Shown here piece by piece: positions 13,083 to 16,494 of a stretch of DNA of 16,494 nucleotides. How positions within the stretch are numbered: position 1 is the first letter of the stretch; each line of letters starts with the position of its first letter. The position numbers were made by a program, and so were the translations under genes. The notes beneath the pieces were generated by a model that saw only the letters and a program-made list of their open reading frames with translations, was not told where the DNA came from and did no database searches. The stretch is from Methanolobus sp. UBA118. Its GTDB lineage: Archaea > Halobacteriota > Methanosarcinia > Methanosarcinales > Methanosarcinaceae. The DNA is taken from assembly GCA_002508635.1 (NCBI GenBank), contig DACO01000173.1, positions 1-16,494 of the forward strand, written 5' to 3'.

Positions 13083-13379
13083 TTAGCTTATGCTTATAAG
13101 CTGGTTATTTGCTTTGATGAACTGATGCCTGAGTTTCATCAGCCTGTTTTCCAGTCCTATTAACTGATCTCCTGCTCCTATCTGCTGATTTCCTATCCCC
13201 ATAACCTGACTTCCTGATCCTATGGTCAGTGTATTGGGATATCCACACTTGGGGCACGGCGAAAGCATACTGAACGTGCCCTCATTCCCCATACCCATAA
13301 ACGCGATACGATCCTGCCGGATCTCCTTGTTTATGAGGCAGCTACATTGCGGATTCATGCAATGGAAGTTAACATACAT
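13083..13379 (-). CDS. Zinc ribbon with six C-terminal heptad repeats (98 aa)
   Basis: 98 residues from the ATG at 13379-13377, with TGAGGA about seven bases ahead and a TATA-like TTTATAAA near 13415-13424. The N-terminal half has C7, C12, C14 and C42-P-K-C45-G-Y-P, a zinc-ribbon pattern. Residues 54-95 are six contiguous seven-residue units, G-x-[GE]-x-Q-x-[MI], reading GSGSQVM, GIGNQQI, GAGDQLI, GLENRLM, KLRHQFI and KANNQLI. The first repeats are Gly-rich and the last become charged. The DNA shows the same 21-base period (TCCTAT at 13155, 13176 and near 13218). The repeat could be an amphipathic helix for oligomerisation. It is transcribed alone, divergent from the transporter. I do not recognise a named family. 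Confidence 0.75.
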   Translation of the reverse strand: MYVNFHCMNPQCSCLINKEIRQDRIAFMGMGNEGTFSMLSPCPKCGYPNTLTIGSGSQVMGIGNQQIGAGDQLIGLENRLMKLRHQFIKANNQLISIS

Positions 13380-13538
13380 TTATATTCCTCATAAAGTGGT
13401 ATATTTCAACCCTTTTATAAATTTATTGCCTATTTAACAATTATGAAAATGTTGAATTGACAAATTTAAAGATTTGTGGAATTAGAGCAGGCCAATTTAT
13501 GGAAAATATTATGTATGAGGGCGTTTTTCTAACCTAAT

Positions 13539-15785
13539 GTGGCAGCAGATGATGGAATTCGAGTAAGCCTGAGCAGGGACCTGACGCTTTTTGATATAAC
13601 GATGATAGGAATTGCCGGAATGATCGGTGCGGGTATTTTCGCGCTCACCGGCATTGCCACAGGAATTGCGGGACCTGCTGTCCTGCTTGCATTTCTCCTG
13701 AATGGTATAATCGCAACTTTTACCGGGCTTGCATATGCTGAGCTTGGTTCCGCCATACCTGAGGCAGGAGGCAGTTATCTGTGGGTCAAGGAAGGTATCG
13801 GGAACCATTTCGGATTCCTTGCCGGCTGGGTTGACTGGGCGGCTCACACCATAGCATGTTCCCTGTATGCGGTCACATTCGGTGCGTTCTTTTCAGAGTT
13901 TGTAATTCATTTTCTTGGATATGACGGAATCTCACAGGCCACTTTGATTACCGTCTCTGCATTTGCTATTGTAACCCTCATGGCTTATCTTAACTATCTC
14001 GGTGCAAAAGAAAGCGGAAGGATCGGCGGCTTGGTTACCCTGTTCAAAGTTGCCATCCTTGTAGTGTTTGCGGGTTTTGGTATTTACAGAACGTTCCTAA
14101 GTCCGGACTGGTCTGCAGCTTTCCTTGCTGATCCGGCATTTCTTCCCAATGGTATTGGCGGCCTTCTTGTTGCAATGGGACTTACTTTCATAGCATTCGA
14201 GGGATACGAGATAATTGCCCAGAGCGGCGAGGAGGTAAAAAACCCGGAAAAGAACATACCCAGGGCTGTATTGCTTTCACTGTGGATTGCTGTTATCGTC
14301 TATATTATGGTGGCCTTTGCCCTGATAGGTGCCATTCAGGTAGACGGGCCAAGCTGGATATATCTCGGAGAGCTTGGTGAATTCAGTATGATACGGGTTG
14401 CTGACCAGATAATGGCATTCGGTTCGATCCTTATCATTGCAGGTGGTTTTGTTTCCACCATAAGCGCCATGAATGCTACTGTTTATTCATCTTCAAGGGT
14501 TGCGTTTGCCCTTGGCAGGATGGGTTATCTGCCAAAAACTCTTTCCAGGATAAATGAAAAGAGAAGGACGCCCCATTATGCTATTCTTTTCAGCTATTTC
14601 ATAATTGCAACCATGACCTTTGCTCCCATAGAGACCGTCGCTTCCGCAGCGAATGTGATGTTCCTAATTCTCTTCATACTGGTAAATTCCGTTCTTATTA
14701 TACTGAGGTTCAGGAGACCTGATCTAAAGAGGGCCTTTAAGATGCCCTTTGCTCCTTATCTCCCTCTCATTGCAATAGTGGTCCAGCTTGTAATTGGTTA
14801 TTATCTTGTCACAGCTATCGAGGACACGGCGTTTATTGCAGGAATAACCATAGCCTGGGTTCTTGCAGGTTCGCTCTTCTACTTCTCTTACTCCGAGAAA
14901 GAGATCAAAAGGCGTTCAAAGTATCGTATAAAGAAGGTCTATGAGGAAAAACCATTTGCAGAGGAAGGATACAAGATAATTGTCCCGATAAAGAACATCG
15001 CAAATGCTGGAAACCTTGCAGACCTTGCCAACAGGATCGCTAGAGAGGAGAAGGGCCACATCATTTTCCTGAAAGTCCTGACCTTCCCTGAGCAGACACC
15101 TCTTTCGGCCTCTATGGAGCTTGTTGAAGAGAAGCGCTCCCTGATGCGGGAACTCATCGATTCCGTAGATGTCCCCGCAGGCGGTATCATTAAGGTTGCA
15201 AGGGATGCTTCCGATTCGATTCTTGATACTATCGAGGAAGAAGAGCCGGATATGCTTGTCATGGGCTGGAGAGGCAGGACCTTCCGCCGCGATTTTGTGC
15301 TTGGCAGTACCCTGGATCCGATTCTACTCAGAGCTCCATGTGACGTTGTTGTCGCGAGGTTCGGTCCGGGCAAGCCTCTGAAGAATGTAAAGAATATACT
15401 CCTGCCCACTGCAGGGGGACCTCACGCAGCCCTTGCGGCTGAACTTACCAGGGACCTGGCTGTTGCGGAGAATGCAAATGTGACCATGTTCAATGTTGGC
15501 AGGTCCGATAAAGATGAAGGCAGGGCAATGGAAGCTTTCAGAAACCTTGAGGACTACTTCAAAGGTGTTGAGTATACGAAGAAATTCACAGTTTCAGACA
15601 ACATAGAAAAAGGCCTGTCTGATGAGGCACAGAAGCAGGACGTAGTGTTCATCGGTGCCACTACCAGACCATTCCTTAAGAATTTCCTGATGGGTGTTTT
15701 CCCTGAAAAGATAATCAAAAACACGGACACAACTGTCATAATGACAAGGAAATGGGTCAAGCTAATGGATGTCATCAAAAAGTGA
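13539..15785 (+). CDS. APC-type amino acid transporter fused to two universal stress domains
   Basis: 748 residues from GTG at 13539; the frame is closed by TAA just upstream. Residues about 10-450 are an APC-superfamily permease: TM1 motif MIGAGIFALTG, then GLAYAELGSAIPEAGGSY, and the FEGYEIIAQSGEEVKNPEKNIPRA motif of amino acid/polyamine transporters; about 12 helices. Two cytoplasmic UspA domains follow, roughly 477-609 and 618-748. The first has a full ATP-binding motif G576-x2-G579-x9-G589-S-T. The second, GATTRPFLKNFLMG, has lost it. This layout suggests uptake or exchange of an amino acid controlled by nucleotide binding; the substrate cannot be told. No ribosome site is clear. A 12-codon frame, 13499-13537, ends one base before the GTG and could couple translation. 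Confidence 0.93.
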   Translation: MAADDGIRVSLSRDLTLFDITMIGIAGMIGAGIFALTGIATGIAGPAVLLAFLLNGIIATFTGLAYAELGSAIPEAGGSYLWVKEGIGNHFGFLAGWVDWAAHTIACSLYAVTFGAFFSEFVIHFLGYDGISQATLITVSAFAIVTLMAYLNYLGAKESGRIGGLVTLFKVAILVVFAGFGIYRTFLSPDWSAAFLADPAFLPNGIGGLLVAMGLTFIAFEGYEIIAQSGEEVKNPEKNIPRAVLLSLWIAVIVYIMVAFALIGAIQVDGPSWIYLGELGEFSMIRVADQIMAFGSILIIAGGFVSTISAMNATVYSSSRVAFALGRMGYLPKTLSRINEKRRTPHYAILFSYFIIATMTFAPIETVASAANVMFLILFILVNSVLIILRFRRPDLKRAFKMPFAPYLPLIAIVVQLVIGYYLVTAIEDTAFIAGITIAWVLAGSLFYFSYSEKEIKRRSKYRIKKVYEEKPFAEEGYKIIVPIKNIANAGNLADLANRIAREEKGHIIFLKVLTFPEQTPLSASMELVEEKRSLMRELIDSVDVPAGGIIKVARDASDSILDTIEEEEPDMLVMGWRGRTFRRDFVLGSTLDPILLRAPCDVVVARFGPGKPLKNVKNILLPTAGGPHAALAAELTRDLAVAENANVTMFNVGRSDKDEGRAMEAFRNLEDYFKGVEYTKKFTVSDNIEKGLSDEAQKQDVVFIGATTRPFLKNFLMGVFPEKIIKNTDTTVIMTRKWVKLMDVIKK

Positions 15786-15809
15786 AGAGGTTTTTCATAA
15801 TTCACATAT

Positions 15810-16494
15810 TTAGCTTTTCAGAGACATCATTATCGGATCATCTTTTTTAGCAGTCCATGCTCTTTCCTGCAGCTCTTTAATCCATGGAATTATTGTTTCC
15901 GGGATAACATTTCGGAACTTTGAATTATCTTCTTCAGCTATCCTTACTATTGCATCCACTACTTCCCCCGGATCGAGCTGATTCTCCAGTGCTCCTTCTG
16001 CTATAGCCCCAAATACCTTCGGTCTTGTGAGACTTTTTTGCGGATCGAACCATCTCATCATTGTTTCCGCGCCCCGGTCATTGAACCCGGTTGCATATGC
16101 CCCGGGGTTGATGGTACAGATTTCCACGCCTGTTCCCGTCAATTCCCCTTTCAGACCTTCGGCAAGACTCTCCAGTGCATGCTTTGTTGAATTGTAGATT
16201 GCTACAAACGGGACTGTGATCAGTCCTCCCATTGATGTTATAAAGATCACTTTTCCCGATCCGCGCTTGACCATCTGTGGCACAATTCCCTGTGTCATTG
16301 CCAGTGTCCCGAAAACATTCGTTTCAAAATTCTTTCTGACAAGATCCATAGGAATCTCTGCTACGGGACCCGTTTCCATGATACCGGCATTGTTGATAAG
16401 GATGTCAATTTCATTTCCGAAGATTGCTTTTCTGTCCTGTTCATTGTTGATATCCAGCACCTCAACCTGCAGTTCAACGCCTGCTTTTTGGGCC
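15810..16494 (-). CDS. Short-chain dehydrogenase/reductase, N-terminus outside window
   Basis: The frame is open to the end of the window, so only the C-terminal 227 or so residues are seen; the N-terminal TGxxxGxG cofactor site lies outside. Visible SDR motifs are LDINN (ends beta-3, cofactor specificity), NNAG (beta-4), the catalytic Ser in ITSMGG, YNSTK with the catalytic Tyr and Lys, and NPGAYATGF after beta-6. The GTG at 16460 is internal and not the start, because AGVELQVEV precedes it in frame. These are NAD(P)-dependent oxidoreductases. The substrate cannot be told. It faces the transporter gene with only 24 bases between the stops, so the two share a terminator region. Confidence 0.92.
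   Translation of the reverse strand, partial: AQKAGVELQVEVLDINNEQDRKAIFGNEIDILINNAGIMETGPVAEIPMDLVRKNFETNVFGTLAMTQGIVPQMVKRGSGKVIFITSMGGLITVPFVAIYNSTKHALESLAEGLKGELTGTGVEICTINPGAYATGFNDRGAETMMRWFDPQKSLTRPKVFGAIAEGALENQLDPGEVVDAIVRIAEEDNSKFRNVIPETIIPWIKELQERAWTAKKDDPIMMSLKS

Overview
The window looks like chromosomal DNA of a methanogenic archaeon of the Methanosarcinales, most like the Methanolobus/Methanococcoides group; this is inferred from protein families, not from a marker gene. The pointers are two archaellins with a class III prepeptide (AQIGIGTL...), a winged-helix regulator of the FilR1/Msr type found in methylotrophic methanogens, a surface protein with a PEF-CTERM-like tail, an acetyltransferase-fold gamma carbonic anhydrase homologue, archaeal TATA boxes and GGTGA-type ribosome sites. 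No rRNA, tRNA, CRISPR array or intact insertion sequence was seen.

Layout. 1-591: C-terminal part of a TPR protein (+). 592-2086: a gene-poor stretch with hairpins, a possible decayed reading frame and three small minus-strand genes, one a two-helix membrane protein (1099-1263) and two a tight pair of four-cysteine zinc ribbons (1531-1671, 1682-1819). 2087-3478 (+): a multi-pass membrane protein followed by a gamma carbonic anhydrase-like protein. 3524-6150 (-): a surface-anchored PEF-CTERM-like protein, an MscS channel, and a cysteine-rich protein with a small overlapping upstream ORF. 6151-6649: mostly non-coding, with inverted-repeat motifs and a TATA box that may drive a non-coding RNA. 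6650-7444 (-): the FilR1-type regulator. 7941-9837 (-): two four-CBS-domain proteins, each with its own terminator-like hairpin. 10000-10605 (-): a YkgJ-type cysteine cluster protein. 10966-12758 (+): two tandem archaellin genes with matching promoter and ribosome-site elements but no archaellum assembly genes after them. 12759-13082: nested inverted repeats. 13083-13379 (-): a zinc ribbon with six heptad repeats. 13539-15785 (+): an APC-type amino acid transporter fused to two universal stress domains, convergent with a partial short-chain dehydrogenase (15810-16494, -).

There is no single long operon. The shared theme is sensing and cell surface: osmotic release (MscS), nucleotide sensing (eight CBS motifs in two proteins, plus USP domains on a transporter), surface and motility structures (archaellins, PEF-CTERM-like protein), and several small cysteine-rich putative metal-binding proteins. 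The observations most worth following are the apparent AUA start of the second CBS gene, the small zinc-ribbon genes, the heptad-repeat zinc ribbon, the candidate ncRNA near 6380-6560, and the archaellin pair standing apart from its assembly genes. I could not run any database search or RNA folding; family names come from recognising motifs.
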